DNA from: Gonocerus acuteangulatus | Lineage: Eukaryota > Arthropoda > Insecta > Hemiptera > Coreidae | NCBI GenBank assembly: GCA_946811695.1 | Contig: OX328124.1 | Span: 84,491,293 to 84,555,292, forward strand | Direction: 5' to 3' | DNA: 64,000 nucleotides | Shown here: in pieces, positions 25,351 to 39,684 of the stretch | Numbering within the stretch: position 1 is the stretch's first letter | How the letters are laid out: each line of letters starts with the position of its first letter | Program-made: the position numbers and the translations under genes | The notes under the pieces: model-generated | What the model was told of the DNA's origin: nothing | Databases searched by the model: none | The model's input: the letters and a program-made list of their open reading frames with translations, nothing else

Positions 25351-28300
25351 TTTCGCTATTTCAGGCTTTTAAAGTGTTATTAACAATTATAACTACATAT
25401 AGTAATAATTTGTAATGTATCCAGAGATGTAAGTAAGTATTTATTATATATTTGTAGGTGATATATGAAACAGGTTCAGTAAAGTTAATTTGTCAATATC
25501 TAAGATCTGTTTTCTGGTGTAATTTTTTTAAAAAAAAACTTTGAATGAATAAAATGAATGACAATAAATAGACTTGTAAAAAACCATTAGAGACCTGGAT
25601 AAAAGAAAATAATGTACTCACTAGCTTATAATAAAAGGGAACGCAACAAGTTAGGTTAATTATGGCTTTAGCCGAAAAAGTGTTGGAAATATATATATTT
25701 GAGGTATGTATCGAATAAGGTTGTTTTTTGTGGAATGATTCCTTTCCTCGTCGTACAAAGGGTAGGACAAAATTTGGAATTATAAACAATAATCTTAATT
25801 TATGAAAAGTATTGGAAAGTAACTGTATAAAATTTATACAGCACTCTCTCCCTCCCTGTCTGCATTTACGGTAATAGCATTGAGTGCATTAGTCTGAACG
25901 TCCAGAGAGAGAATAAGTGACTACGGAATTGATAAGCAGCACCTATCATGCTGTAACAATACATCCAAACCTATAATAAACTTTCTTCTTCTTAAGCTAT
26001 TCTGCTTCCTAAGGGTCTTTGAATGATTTTCGCAGATTAGAACAAAAAAAAAACTATTTCAAAACCTACCTAATTCAAAACAGCCCCTCCAGAAGAAGAA
26101 TGAGTCGAACCTACTGTGTCACTAATATTCTAAAAACAATTTTGATACTGATTTTTAATATAAAATCAATAAGTTCAGAATTTCTTCTCACTCCGGAATT
26201 TACAGAATTTTATTTATGTTCGATACTGTGTTAGTTAATGCAGAAACTGTATATTAATTACCGTCGACAAGGTTTTCTTCTCAAGATATCATGTACAGTT
26301 TTACAACCTGAACCCACAAATACTTACTTAGCTCTTAATTTGTCAATCGGAATAGTTCTTCTCTCATACATATTTTTTTAAACCTCAGTTTCAGCGTTCT
26401 TTTTGACCGCTTTTAGCGACTGTTCTCTGCAATATAACCTTATTTTCTGTTTTCAAGGGCACTGTGTTAGTTGTGTATTAATGCTGTGCATTTTCATCGT
26501 CCCAAGTAAGTGTGTAAATCGTGCAGATAATTTGTGATATATTTTTGTTTCACTTTAAATCTCGGGGGACAACATTTACACCAATTGATAAAAACTCCTA
26601 AGGGCTTCATTTTTTATGCGAAGTTAGTGATTCTGATAACAGTTGTGCTACAAATAAATGCTGCGTTTCTTGTGTTAAACTGTCGGCTGGTGGTAAAAAT
26701 GGTTTACGTCATATGCTATTTGATGCTAACTGAAAATCTCTAATCCATTGATTGTTAATTGTAATCAAAACTACTAAGAGAATTATGACAAAAACACGGT
26801 AAGTACAATTTTCGCAATTGCAACCTAAAATGCGGTGTTTTGTAGTTTTCTTATTTTACCATCAAACTATTGATCAGTGATTGATAAATCATTATTACAA
26901 ATTCACGGGGGTTACTTCTTGGCCATCCGCCTAGTAAGATATTTTATCTATAAAACATACTTTCGATTTTTTTCCACTTTTTAATCAGACTTTATTTTTT
27001 ATTAACTTCTTTTTCAATACCTAAAGTTCTTAAAGATATATTTTAATGTTATTATGTTAAAGGCGTTTTATTAGATTCACAGTGAAGCAGTAGTACTTTG
27101 TAATGATAAAAAGAAAAATCCTAGATTTCCTTTGTACATATTCAGTAAAATAATTAGGGTAGTGTATCTATGCTTTATTGTAATGAAAAAAGCTAATATT
27201 ATGTTGTTCTGAAATTTAAGGAGTTAGAATTCAATTGCATACAGAAGGAAATTTCATTGAGAAATACACATAATAAATAGTGGCATTTCCGTTCCCAGGA
27301 GCTTATTGGAGCTGAAAATTTCCTTTGATAGTATAATAACAATGAGTGCCCTTTTTGAAGAAGCTAATTCATGTCGTTAAAGGCCAAGACGTATCTATTT
27401 AGGCAAAGAACCTATCAATAAATCCTCTTTTTCCCAGTAGAGGAGGCATATGATTTAAATCATACTTATTTCTATGGGGCACGACAGGTGGCTGGGATTA
27501 AACCCTCTCCTTGTTTCCTGAATGCAGAAGAGGCCCGAGAATCAGGAGGCCCCATTGTGGCGGAAGACGATTACGGTCAAGTAACATCTGTCGCTGAACA
27601 CAAAGCCCTGCTTACTCCCTGAGTGTAGGTGATTGCGCCCAGATATAAGTGGATTGGAATACTGGCGTGTATGACGGAGGACTGGGGAGTTTTTGAGGCC
27701 GAACTGGTTCTGGAGGGGTAGCTCTTTGTGTCTATGTTAATATGTAGCTGCTCCGTGACTGGCCTCTCTCTCTCGGATCCAACTTCTTTTATAAATATTA
27801 GCTCTCCTTGGTGAGCTCTCCATACTCCCACCGGGCGGTTTCTGCTCCCTTCTCCTCGCATTCCTACAATCCTTTTATTTGAGCAACGACAGTGAATAGG
27901 CGCATTACATATAAAGAGCGCCGTTATTGACTCTGTAGGACTACCATTATTCCTCTATCATTCTATTGATTTCTTCCCTTTGGAATGTAGTCTCCTCCTT
28001 CTCTACCTGTCAGGACGGAGAACCGGCTGAAATATTAAATCGACCGCCTCATAACCTATTCATAGTATTTTCTTAAAACGATTTCTCACGGAAAGAATTC
28101 TACGTAAATAATTTAGTCACTTTAAGAAAAACAGAACAAAAAAAAAAAAAGGAATAGAAAACACTTTAATTGCTGTCCAATGCACATTAAGAATGTCTAA
28201 AATATAAGCCTTCCACCAAGTCGCCACAAAACAATATAAAATATGAAAAAACACTAATCACCTGTTGGAGAAACACCTAAATTAAAACAATGTCCCAATT

Positions 28301-28595
28301 AAGTATGTACAGTTTGTTCTCATTAAAAATGATTTCATCTCACGCCAAAGTTGAAAATTCAAGTCCTTAATTAGACATTTAACACTCCGTTTAGGGAACT
28401 CCGTGTCAACCCATGCTACCAACATTAATCAATATTTGTAAAGATATTTTGACCAAAGCAGAAACTGAGAATTTCGAAACGAAGCAGCCGAGTCGTTCAG
28501 TTAGTTATCACAAAATAGCCGAATATGACATATCGAGTGAATTAGTGATATTATGATTGTATCGCATTTTTTCTTAAAGATTCAACACGGTGGCT
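25351..28595. other. Long stretch without a recognised gene
   Basis: AT-rich DNA. A less AT-rich segment at about 27430-28030 includes a 94-codon minus-strand frame (27577-27861) with no recognised motif. No repeat shared with the rest of the window was seen. Confidence 0.35.
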
Positions 28596-29893
28596 AAAAA
28601 GTCCGACTCGCAGGAACTGCATCATCTTAGCGCGGTTACGTACATCTCGAAGAAATGGAATAGATGAGCATCACAAATCACAGGAAACTGACAGTAGCCA
28701 ACTTACACAGAAGCGGATAATTCTTAATCTGTATAAGTCAATACAATTATGTACTGAAAACGTTCTTACTCTTTGACTACTGCTGAGAAGGCTCTATTCT
28801 AAACAACCAAAAATTCGTTGTCATTTTAAGTATCTTGTTTTACTAGCAAATTCGTTTTACTGTTATAATCAACTGTAAATATGTGCTTCATGGCGAATAA
28901 AATTCCATTCTGTCGTGGGTTAAATATTTCTATAAAATAAGAAATAACGATAACTTCAGTTGGAGGCTATGAGGAAGGTTATATAGATAGGAGAATTCAA
29001 AACAAACTACATCATCATGATTAGCCACTGCCATCATGATTACCACAGCCACTCCAAACTTATTACCAATACCTTTCACCGTTTCTTAGCTTATTTTACT
29101 ACAATACTAATTTTATTCATAAATGCAATTTAAAACAAGAAACAACCAATTAAAAAGTGAGATAAACAAAGAGAAAACCCCTTTCAAAACAACAAAACAA
29201 ACAGTTTTTAAGTTTTAAGCGCATATATCTCTGATTGACGTTGCCCCATCGAATATTGCTTCAGAACCTTTTTTGTAGAGAATTCAGTAAGCATTCGAAT
29301 GGTTACCTTCCACTTACCACGATTTCCCAACCGTTATCGAGATATTTACGAATAATGTATGAAGATCCGAAAACTTTTCATGTCTATTTATAAAATATTT
29401 TGTTCGCATACTTCCTTAACTCCAAATATAACCACATATTAAAAATCTTAGTTGGGATTAATTTCCAATATGTAGAAAATATTTCAATTGAATCCCGCGA
29501 TTCTAAGTACCCACAAAAAAATAATGACTCTCAAAAACATTGAATCCACTTTTCTCAAAAACGGTTACGGATATCGACTTAAAAATTGTTTCATTCGTTT
29601 TCCTATGTTAAGAAACGTATAAAACAAGTACCTGAAAGCATATAAACTCAAAGACGTAAGCGTTACGATTTTGTTTGCGCAATTTCGCCCCAAACACTAT
29701 CTTCCCGTGGGCGGATTCTGCTGGTTAAGGAACTTGACCTTTCAAATTAGAAGACAGATTTTTTTACCAAATTTGATCAAAATCGGGCCATTTTTGAGCT
29801 TGCTAGAGCGTTAACAGACAAGCATATATACACACACACATATATATACACATATATATTTATATATGTATATATATACTCATATATAAATAA

Positions 29894-29958
<65 letters not shown>

Positions 29959-30093
29959 AATTTGGGCCACCTATATTTTCGTGATCTATAGGGTCTGAAA
30001 CATGAAAGTTTCTAGTCGGCACTTCCGGATTGCGTCGTGAGGTCAACCTCATAAGCGGATTCTCCCTATGGAGATAGGGAGTAACCGCGCTGA
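28596..30093 (+). mobile_element. Helentron-like element, family 1 (copy 3)
   Basis: 5' end: AAAAAGTCCGACTCGCAGGA, then ACTGCATCATCTTAGCGCGGTT. The subterminal module CTGACAGTAGCCAACTTACA with CAGAAGCGGA follows. 3' end: TTCTCCCTATGG hairpin with ATAGGGAGTAACC, then GCGCTGA (30087-30093). The core is a (TA)n-rich tract at 29820-29955 before CAAATTTGGGCCACC. It contains one module with GATTTCCCAACCGTTATCGA. No protein is encoded. Confidence 0.6.
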
Positions 30094-30203
30094 AAGAGAA
30101 ATAAACAACGCTTTAAAAATTCGAATACATTTAAAATGGTTTTTCCTAAAACGCTTTAAATAGTAAATATACATTTGACTTAACAAATTTAAAGACTGCA
30201 AAT

Positions 30204-32904
30204 AAAAAAAAGTCCGACTCGCAGGAACTGCAGCATCTTAGCGCGGTTCCGTTCATGTCCCTAGTGCCATTTGATAAGCTTAGAAAAGAAATAAACTTAT
30301 TTTTTTTATATATCTCGTGAAAATTGTCAAAATCCTCTCGAACATCTCGAATAAAAGTGATATTAAGGCGTCAGGGACACCGACAGTAGCTAACTTTTAC
30401 ACAGAAGCGGAAATTACAGAATCTGGCTCTCATTCTATAGCAAAGCTCTATAAATCAATACAAAATATGCCTAATAAAGCCTTTCTAGAGGATACAGAAG
30501 CATGGGCGTATATGAGGGGGGGGGGGCTGAGGGGGCTGCAGCCCCTCCCGAAATTTTGATTTGATGATAAAAACTTTACGTAAAACCCTTAAAAATAAAT
30601 TAAATAAGATCACTTAGTTCATAAAACATATTTTATTTTACGTGCAATAGCGTTTTAGTTGCCTAAAACTATTCCAAGCTCTAAATATTTAGTATTCCAT
30701 ACCCTGGAAATGGTCTCAGCCCCCCCCCGAAATTGTTTTTATATACGCCCATGTACAAAAGGATCAAGAAGAAGTACACAAGATTGAGTAGAATACCCTG
30801 CCTAATATAGCCTATATAGAATAATATGCCGAATAAAACGTATCTAGTAAATACACAAGGACAAATAAAAGTCTTGACGAATAACAAGTCAAAAAAAAAA
30901 ACTTTATTTAACAAAATAAAACAAAGTTTAGTTGCCCAACTACAATAGAATAATATACCTAATTAAGTCTACGGAGTAGACACAAATGGACCAAAAACAA
31001 GTCTTGTGGAATATTGATTTTTTTCTAATTAAATACTTTTTATCAATATTTAGTATATAACCTTTGTTGAAAATTATTGATTGCTAATTGATGAATCGGT
31101 TTACAACTAAGTAGTCTTTATGAATATTTAGTATATAACCTATTTTTGGATCTGTGTTTTTGGGGTGCTCTCCGCCTAGGCTTTGTATTTGTGTCGGCAG
31201 ATACCTGGGGTATATTTACAGCTCTTGAGGATTAACTCGTAGCAGGTAAATTTCCTGCGGCCCCATTGTGTTCTACGGGCATTGAACCGCCATATACGCT
31301 CATAGTATCTAACCGTTGTGAAGTTTATTTCTTGGATTTAGGACTTAATATACATATGTAGACTAAATCATAGCAAGAAGTAATCCTCCGTCGTCGGTTC
31401 TTAACTATGTAGACTCGCTAATGTTATCCAATCTTAGATACATCGTATTTAAAATCCACAGCAAAAACACGACATTTCATCAGAATCCCCTGCTGAATAA
31501 AACTTATATAGAATAATATGCAAAATAAAGCCTATCTAGTGGATAAAAATAGAGGAAAAAAGCCGTTCGTGGTGGTAGAAAATCTTAAAAGTATTTCGCT
31601 CAGAAATCTCCGAAATATTGTCACTAATTTTACGTATCCTGTTTTATATCCAAATAGATTTATATTCTATAATCAATAAGAAAAACCTACTAACAATAAA
31701 AAACTATGGGTAACAGATGAAAATAGGGAATACCAAGAATAATTCTAAAGAACGAAATCAACACCAGTACTGTAATCTAGATATTCATACGGCATCATCG
31801 AATTCTAACAAACAAAATATTGATTCTAATTATAAGTATCCTGTTTTATTGACAAATACATTTGACTACTATAAGCAATTAAAAACACTAGGGAATATGC
31901 CAAAGAACTCAGAGTAGGAGCCTCGACAGTTTCAAGACATTTGAAGGAAATCGACAAATCCAAAGCTGACATTACTTCGCTTATTCAAAACTTTCTTTAG
32001 AACCTTTCTTGTAGACCATTTAGTAAGCTTTCGAATGGTAACCTTTCGCTTCCCAAGATTTTCAACCGTTTTCGAGATATTAAGAAATTATACGAAGTTC
32101 CCAAAACTTTTCATTATTTCTGACAACAGAAAATTGGTCTCATTTTACCTATCCTGTTTTACACACACATACATTTTCCTTACAAATAAAACATAAGAAA
32201 TTAAAGAAATAAAAAGCAATAAAAAACCAAGGGAAAGAGACAAAAATTACAAAAAGAAGGACAAAAACCCGTTCATAAGAACAAAACAGACGTATTTGAA
32301 GTTTTAAGCATTTATTTCTCCGATTGACATAACCTAATCAAAAATAGTTTTAGAATCATTTTTGTAGAGAATTTAGTAAGATTTCAAATAGTTTCAATCC
32401 ACTTACCACGATTTCCCAACCGTGTTCGAGATATTAATGAAAGTATACGAAGTTTCCAAAACTTTTCATATCTGTTCATAAAATATTTTATTCTAACCAT
32501 CCCTTAACTCCAAACGTAACATAACTTTCAACATATTAGTTTTAATGAAAGTAGAACATGCACATAATGTTTCAACTGAATCCCGTTATTCTAAGTACCC
32601 AAACCAAAAACGGTATTCAAAAACTATTTTTCCAATTTTCTCGACAACGGTTAAAGCTATCGCCTTGAAAATGGTTTCATTCGTTTTTCTAGCCCAAGAA
32701 GCCTATAAAACGAGTACTTACAAGCTTATGAACTCAAAAACGTAAGCGTTACGATTTTTTCTGCGCGAATTTCGCCCCAAACGCCATCTTCCAGTGGGCG
32801 GATTTTGCTGGTTAACGAACTTGACCTTTCAAATTGGACGACAGATTTTTGTACCAAATTTCATCAAAATCGGACCATTCGTCTTCTATTTAGAGAGCGA
32901 ACAG

Positions 32905-32997
<93 letters not shown>

Positions 32998-33135
32998 CAA
33001 ATTTGAACCACCGTTATTTTCGGTTTCTAGGGGTTCTGAAACGCAAAATTTTCTAGTCGGCACTTCCGGATTGTTTCATTGTATCAACCTTATAAGCGGG
33101 GTTCCTCCCTATGGGGGAGGGAGGAACCGCGCTAA
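30204..33135 (+). mobile_element. Helentron-like element, family 1 (copy 4, longest)
   Basis: 5' end: AAAAAAAAGTCCGACTCGCA, GGAACTGCAGCATCTTAGCG, CGGTTCC. 3' end: a perfect 11-bp stem GGTTCCTCCCT/AGGGAGGAACC (33100-33110 with 33118-33128), then GCGCTAA at 33129-33135. Two tandem modules lie at about 31965-32115 and 32290-32470. The (TA)n core is at about 32908-32997. The 3' 600 bp is a near-identical inverse of 1431-2041. A small MITE-like insertion lies at 30501-30753. No protein is encoded. Confidence 0.65.
30501..30753. mobile_element. Short MITE-like inverted repeat, CATGGGCGTATAT ends
   Basis: CATGGGCGTATATGAGGGGG at the left is mirrored by TTTATATACGCCCATG at the right, with G-rich and C-rich inner flanks and GCAGCCCCTCCCGAAATTTT. 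A relative lies at 49767-50006. The superfamily is unknown. Confidence 0.6.
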
Positions 33136-33221
33136 AAGAAATATGATGAAATTTAAAATAATGGTAAACATACATCTCAAAGAAAAGGGACAAACATAAG
33201 TAAATAAGAAAAGAAATAACA

Positions 33222-33275
33222 TTTTTTTTTTTTTTTTTTTTATGGTGCTTCGACTGCTGAGGTAATTAGCACCAT
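33222..33275 (-). mobile_element. SINE 3' tail, minus strand
   Basis: On the minus strand: GGTGCTAATTACCTCAGCAG, TCGAAGCACCAT, then an A-run (plus T-run 33222-33241). This is the shared SINE tail with stem GGTGC/GCACC. No head is visible, so it is a strongly 5'-truncated copy. Confidence 0.55.
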
Positions 33276-34377
33276 GATAACATATTCTAATAATATTGAA
33301 TTTCATAGGTGACCAAATATCTCAATCGATCATTTTTTACAATATAGACAAAAGTTTAATACTTATTATTCTTTAACTGGTTAAATATTTGGTTATTATA
33401 ATCATAGCTACCGTTTCAAAAATAACTTATAAGAAACGATCAGCTTAATTACTTTTTTATGACCCGTTCAAACCTACACAATTTCTTATTAACTCATAAA
33501 TAACTAATAATAATTAAAATAATTTTTTTTTTTGTTTACAACAAGACAATTCGTTTACATTGAAATTGCATCCAAAAAGGTGGAAAACTTAGAATCCGAA
33601 GCTTGTATAGTTATTTAAATTAAGTGATTTGAGTGTTTAGAGTTTAATTTCCTTTTTTAAGGCCCTCATGAAATATATGAAATATGTCAGCCGTTTGATT
33701 TCTTTATTGGTAACATTTCGTAGGAAATAGTGAAATTTTACACGTTAGGATTTCCTAAAAATACATCAAGTCAATATTTTCACCTTCTCTTACAAGATAG
33801 ACAAGTAGAAGACTAAAAGTGATCACAGCCTTCGTTCATAGTGAATGTGGGAATGTTCTATTTTTACCTGTCAGTCCGAAGGCTTTTTACACCATATAGA
33901 AGAGAGACTAAGTAGAAATTTCATGGAGAATACCGTGTCATTTTCAAATTGAAGTTGTGCTTCGTTTTACGGCTTCTAAGTGAGTGTCCGAGGGAGTATG
34001 GTTTATGCTGCGCCAAGGGATGGTGCATATGTTAAGTTATGCACTGCCTCAAGGTCCTTCTCATGTCGGAATGACAGCATACTTCTGTCAGACCCTGCGA
34101 GTCTCTGTCATATAACTATAGTATTCATATCTCTTTTCATTCATTCTGATTCATTATTGGAAAGGAAATTATTCCTGCCTCCGCAGAAGGTACATGAGAC
34201 GAGAGGACTTCTTAGCAAAAAGTGCCCCTGATGAGGTGCGAATGAATTAAACACGAAACATGTAGGGCATGCAAAATAAAGTGGTGTGACACAAGGAAGT
34301 GCTACATTTTCCGACCCTAAGCCTAAAAGAACAAAACGCATTAAGAAATATTTTGGGTCATCTACAAGAATAAGAAT

Positions 34378-34378
<1 letters not shown>
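33276..34378. other. No gene recognised
   Basis: AT-rich DNA. An 83-codon frame at 33980-34231 has no recognised motif. Confidence 0.35.

Positions 34379-34450
<72 letters not shown>
34379..34450. repeat. (TA)n microsatellite
   Basis: About 35 TA units that end exactly at the left end of the MITE at 34451. Confidence 0.95.
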
Positions 34451-34451
<1 letters not shown>

Positions 34452-35084
34452 TAGAGCAAAAAATGTAGTTAAATGCTGCTAACCGCACGTTTCTATCTGT
34501 TTTCGGTCCAGACAAATGGCGTTCTAAGGATTATTTAGTAAATACCGTTTCGTTTTTTGCATCATTAAATATCAATTTCATCACGAATCATTTTTATTTA
34601 TTTTTTAGCACAAAAAAACATGATATTAGGTTATCACTTACTTCCCCTCCCCAAGTTTTCAATTACATTATTATTTATGAATGTAATTTTCAATTACATT
34701 GATAAATAATCTCAGTTCTCAGTAAGCCGTTTAAAAGGTAATTAAATTTTTCAACTTTCGAAAGCTTTGGAAGATTGCGGAATATTTTCTGGAAGAGAAG
34801 TGGTTCCCGAAAAGTTGTCGCTAACTAGACGTTTTTTATTAATATCAACTTTTTGAACAGTTATTGCGGTTTGAAAACGACACTTATGATCATTGAAAAT
34901 GCATAAGCCTTAAAGAACATTTAATGTGGACTTAAAAAACGTTGAATATAAATGTCTACAAGCAGAACATTTTTTTTTTACTAAAATACCTTTTTCTCTA
35001 AATAACCTTCAGAAAGGCATATGTCTGGAACCACAACAGATAGAAACGCTCGGTTAGCAGTATTTAACTACATTTTTGGTCTAG
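34451..35084. mobile_element. MITE, 634 bp, with long terminal inverted repeats
   Basis: The left end CTAGAGCAAAAAATGTAGTT and inverse right end AACTACATTTTTGGTCTAG continue for about 65 bp (AAATGCTGCTAACCG, TTTCTATCTGTT). The internal sequence is AT-rich with no open frame. The target duplication is unclear because the left flank is a TA array. Confidence 0.75.
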
Positions 35085-36000
35085 TCTCAACTCCTATATC
35101 TACTTTGCGTTACACTCTATACATACCGTAAAATGGGGTCACATTAGTACATTGTTGAAAAAATGGTACAAAGCTATACTGCTAAGATATTTTCTTTTAA
35201 CTGATACCAAAGGGTCGAATATTGCCCAAAGAGTGCGAACATACAAAGATATACCTATATTTTTGTCTTTTTTGCTCATACACATACAAACAGACATTGA
35301 GATTGGTCGAATAGCCAACATGTTTATCAGTTGTCAGCGAATGGATGAGAGATTACACTGAGCACTTTCCATTCTTTAATAATGAGTGCAGCGTGCGATG
35401 AGGACATAAAAACCCTGGAGTTCCCGTTACAGCTGAATCCAAACCGCGGGAATTCATCCCCCCCCGTGTTTGGTCTTCTGTAATTGACACTAATCGCGGC
35501 CTGTTAGTTATAACCTTCCCCCATATATGCCCTACTCGTAGCCTTGTCGTTCTCAATTAGCCGATTTTCGGGAACCTATTGACTTAATGTAATGTCTTCG
35601 AAGGATTCGCTCCAACCAGAAACCTTCGTCCCAATTTTCTTCTTTATCATCCCTCTTAACAAGTTAAATTATTGAAATACCTATGTCATGTATGTCAGAT
35701 GTTTGGAATGGTTTCGAGGCAATGATTATGTTTCGTTATCGCATTATCTGTTCAAGAAATGTTGGTTACACACAAAAACCTTTATTTATTTATTAGCTGA
35801 TTTTTATTAAAAAACCTCCTGCCGAATTTGTATTGGACGGAACGCTCGGACTTGTGTCAACTATTTTTCGAAGTGAAATCACCAGAAAAAAAATGGACCA
35901 AATCGGTGATCCCAACACTGTTTACTCACTTTGTTAGAATATTTAAAGTGTACTTTAGAAGGGTGTTTTCACCCCTTAAGCGTGCTATTAGGCCGATATA
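35085..36000. other. No gene recognised
   Basis: A less AT-rich part at 35380-35560 contains a 67-codon minus frame without a known motif. Confidence 0.35.
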
Positions 36001-37039
36001 AAAAAAAGTCCGTCACGCAGGAGCTGCATAACTAAGCACTTTCCTTAGAATTTGGGTAGTGTAGATTGCTTTCCAGAACAATTTGCTTAAAATATCCTAC
36101 ATAAATAAAATAAAAACATGAATAGTTCTCTTTTAAATTTGTAATGAGTAACTGATCAATTAATAATTTGCTTCCAGAGTTATGTTTACACATGGTACCT
36201 ATTACACTTCGTAATAAATACAAAAAACCTCATATTATCGTACTTTGATCTAACGCAGGAACAGGATACAGTCACTCTAGTGGTAGAAAGCGCTCCTTGC
36301 GGCGGCTTTGTGAACCTACGTCTGACGGGCTTTTCTATTGAAATATATTACAAATTAAACCCCCGCTTTCCGATTGACCGATTCAGCTCATTTCTACAAC
36401 ACTTCTTTCTCATGAGTTACCCACGACGTATACCGCGTTTCGTTACAATACAGCAGAAATTACGACCGGTATGAGTATATTAAGAATTTGGGTCAGGAGT
36501 AAACCCCCCCCCCCTTCTAATGAACCGATTTAGTTTATTTTTACAACACATATTTACCTGTAGATTACCACTACGAATGCCGAGTTTCGTCGAAATATAC
36601 CAAAAATCACTGCTGGTAGTGGCGAATTGGTATTGTGGGTCCGGAGTAAACCCCCCCTCCTAATGAACCGATTTAGTTTATTTTTACAACAGTTATTTAC
36701 CTGTGGATTACCTCTACGAATACCGAGTTCCGTTGAAATATACCAAAAATCACGGCTGGTAGTGGCGAATTGGTATTGTGAACCGATGAACCGATTTAGT
36801 TCATTTTTATATCTCACTTTTCTCTCTATATTACCACTACGAATACCAAGTTTCGTTGAAATATAACAAATATTACGGCTGACATAGTCAAATTAGTGTT
36901 TTGGGTTCGGGGTAAACCCCCCCTTCCGGTGGACCGACTTTGGTGGTTAACGAACTCGTTCAATCGTTTGCTAATTGAATGCTATATACCAAGTTTCGTG
37001 ACGAAAAAACAAAAACTCTGGCCGCTATCGTGTTAACAG

Positions 37040-37112
<73 letters not shown>

Positions 37113-37271
37113 TATATATATATAGATATATATAGATATATATATAAATTTTAACGGGGGTCATTTTCGGTGTCTACTAGGTAGGATCGATAAAGATTTG
37201 AAGAAATTTTTCAAAAATTCCGTCATGAGTCCAACCTCAATAGCTACTTTCCTTCGGAGGAAAGTGCTAAA
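36001..37271 (+). mobile_element. Helentron-like element, family 2 (copy 2)
   Basis: 5' end: AAAAAAAGTCCGTCACGCAG, GAGCTGCATAACTAAGCACT, TTCC. 3' end: stem-loop CTTTCCTTCGGAGGAAAG, then TGCTAA (37266-37271). It is almost collinear with the inverse of 20697-21969. It includes the tandem units with CCACTACGAATACC/GAAACTCGGTATTCG and a (TA)n core at about 37051-37145 next to TTAACAGACACACACA. The tandem unit count and the core length differ between the copies. No protein is encoded. Confidence 0.62.
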
Positions 37272-39684
37272 ATACGTATCAATTATTTTCACGAGTTTTA
37301 TAAATATACAAAGTTTCATAAAAATCGGCTCCGGACACTTGGGGACGTTCCCTAGTTAGTAGGGACGACATGCTCTAAAAGTGGCTCATGTAAGGGGTTT
37401 TAAATTAAAAAAGAATCTTTATCCGCAGAAGAATAAATAAATAAATGATTCGTTAGGATGAATCCTCTAGTTGCTTAGTTTATAAAGGCCATCAAGTTAT
37501 TATAGGCTGATAAAGCAACATTCCACGGTAGTTTTAATAAGAGAAACTGTCATAAGTAAATTTCTCCTGTATCACAGCGGGATTTGTCAAATAATAAATG
37601 ACTCAAGAGGCCTGTACGTTCAATGAACTATTGATGGGCGCTTTCCTCCGATTATGAGGAGCAAATAAAAGAGATGGAGGCCGGTAAGGTTGATATCGCC
37701 GAGAGAGACGGATAGACGATAGATATCGAGAGGAGAAGAGAGAGAGGAGATACCGAGCCGGTAGAGGTTTGAGACTGGCTTGTTAATTAAGCTAGGTATT
37801 ATTGTGCTTGGGCTAATGGGATCTCGGAGCTAGGCTGATTGATGTCTCCTCGATAATCCATCAGAGGTAAGACCGCCGGATCCACCCTCAGCTGGCGGCA
37901 TACCTGAGGATATTGCAGTTCTGTAATCACGCCGAATCTACCGGGTAGCAGAAGCGTTTCGTATCATTAGTTAGTCTCTCTTCGGATCTAATTCATTTAG
38001 GGCAACGTGGAAACACTTAAAACGATTTGTATAATTGAATAACGGTTATCGACAGTGATTAAGCACTTTATAATTACATTAAAGATAAAGGGATGATTAA
38101 TAAACGCTGGTGTTATCATTGATAAGGGCCTATTTTAGTGTATTTGCTCCACCTTCAGGAAGAAAAAAATAGGTAATATTACTACTGTTATGACATGCAG
38201 ATAATTAGCTATTTGAGTAATAACAAGCCAAGGAATGTTTGGCATACGGCTAAGACAATAAGTTACAATAAGAAACCTATCTTGAAATTCAAAGAAAACT
38301 AATCAAGTGGATTGACTTTAAATTACTTCAATTTGTTTTTATCATTACTTAACTGAGTTATTTATAATTAACTCATGGCATGACATTTTTATTGAGTTGA
38401 ATTAAGGAGCTTGGTATGTTGGACAACTCCATTTTTTTCAGTTTTGAGATTTTAGTCGATTATTAAGTGGATTTTTATGCTGAATTGGGTTTTCAAGTTT
38501 TCTGCATTAAAAACGGAGAGAACTTAGGTAAAATAGCATGTATTTGATCAGTTCAGAATCAGAATATGGACAATTCCATCATAGTTTTGTTTAAAAAAAT
38601 GAGAACTCCTTCAGTAGCCAATGAGAAGCTTGCATTCATGCTATCTGCTCCCAACATGCACTGCAAATCCATCATGGCTGAATGCCAAGAACTTCAGAGA
38701 AAATAGGAAAGAAACAGATCGTTTACATTATTTTAAAACACCCTCATGCATTAGGGTGGAGACGAAGAAAATATAAATTCATTGATACAGAGTTCATAAT
38801 GAATTTATTTATTATCCTCTTGCAAAAGAGGATAATAAATTTAAAATAATTCCCTTTGGCCTCAAAAACAGACAAATCCATGACTTGGTTTCAAACATGG
38901 ACAACTCCACTCTTTGAAGTGTAATTGCGGCCTTAATACTCATATAATTTTGTAATGTGTTTTCAAAACTTTTTTTGGGGCCTATAAGAAAGACATATAA
39001 AAAAATCTCGTTTTACCTCTCGTTCAAAAACCAGACTCCTCAATTCCTCTCCTAATAGACACATGATTTTTAAATACACATGATTTTTAAAGTTTGCATA
39101 TTTTTTGAAAAATCCATTACTTGTTCAGCGAAACCATTGAATGTGTAGACTAGGTGGTTATAGCCTACGATGCAGAGAGCATCATTACATAAATATATAA
39201 AATTGAAAACAATATTTTCTTGTTTATACAAAGAATAATTACAAATTAAGTAAAACTAATTATCATATTTTTTCCACCCGTTAATACGAGTGGGAAGATA
39301 AGAACAATCATTAGAAAGTTATTACTGTTATTACTATAAATGTTTATCTGCTCAGTAGACCCTCCTCGTGCCCTACAATTTCCGGGAGGTTCATTGGACG
39401 CTAGAGTGGGTAACATTTCATTCTCTCCAAGAAAATCAGAAAAACCTCTGCCACGTTTTTGGCTCGTCGATAGTAAAACAAAATGCACTTCAGCTGTGTA
39501 ATCAAATAAAACATTTTCTACTTAGAGGGACATTTTAGCATGTTTCAATAAAATATTTATATTTTGTGTTTTTTTTTTTTTTTTTTTCAAAGCTTAGAAT
39601 AAAACAATACTAACACTTCTGAAGCTACAAACATCGTTTCCTTCTACTAAGATCCTCTTACCGATATTTAAGCCTGAATCTTTT
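37272..39684. other. No gene recognised; complex segment at about 37620-37990
   Basis: 37620-37990 is less AT-rich and contains purine-rich GAGAGGAGAAGAGAGAGAGG and several GATATC-like palindromes. No domain or repeat is recognised. Diverged copies of ATGGACAACTCCA occur near 38421, 38567 and 38896, possibly an old repeat. Confidence 0.3.
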
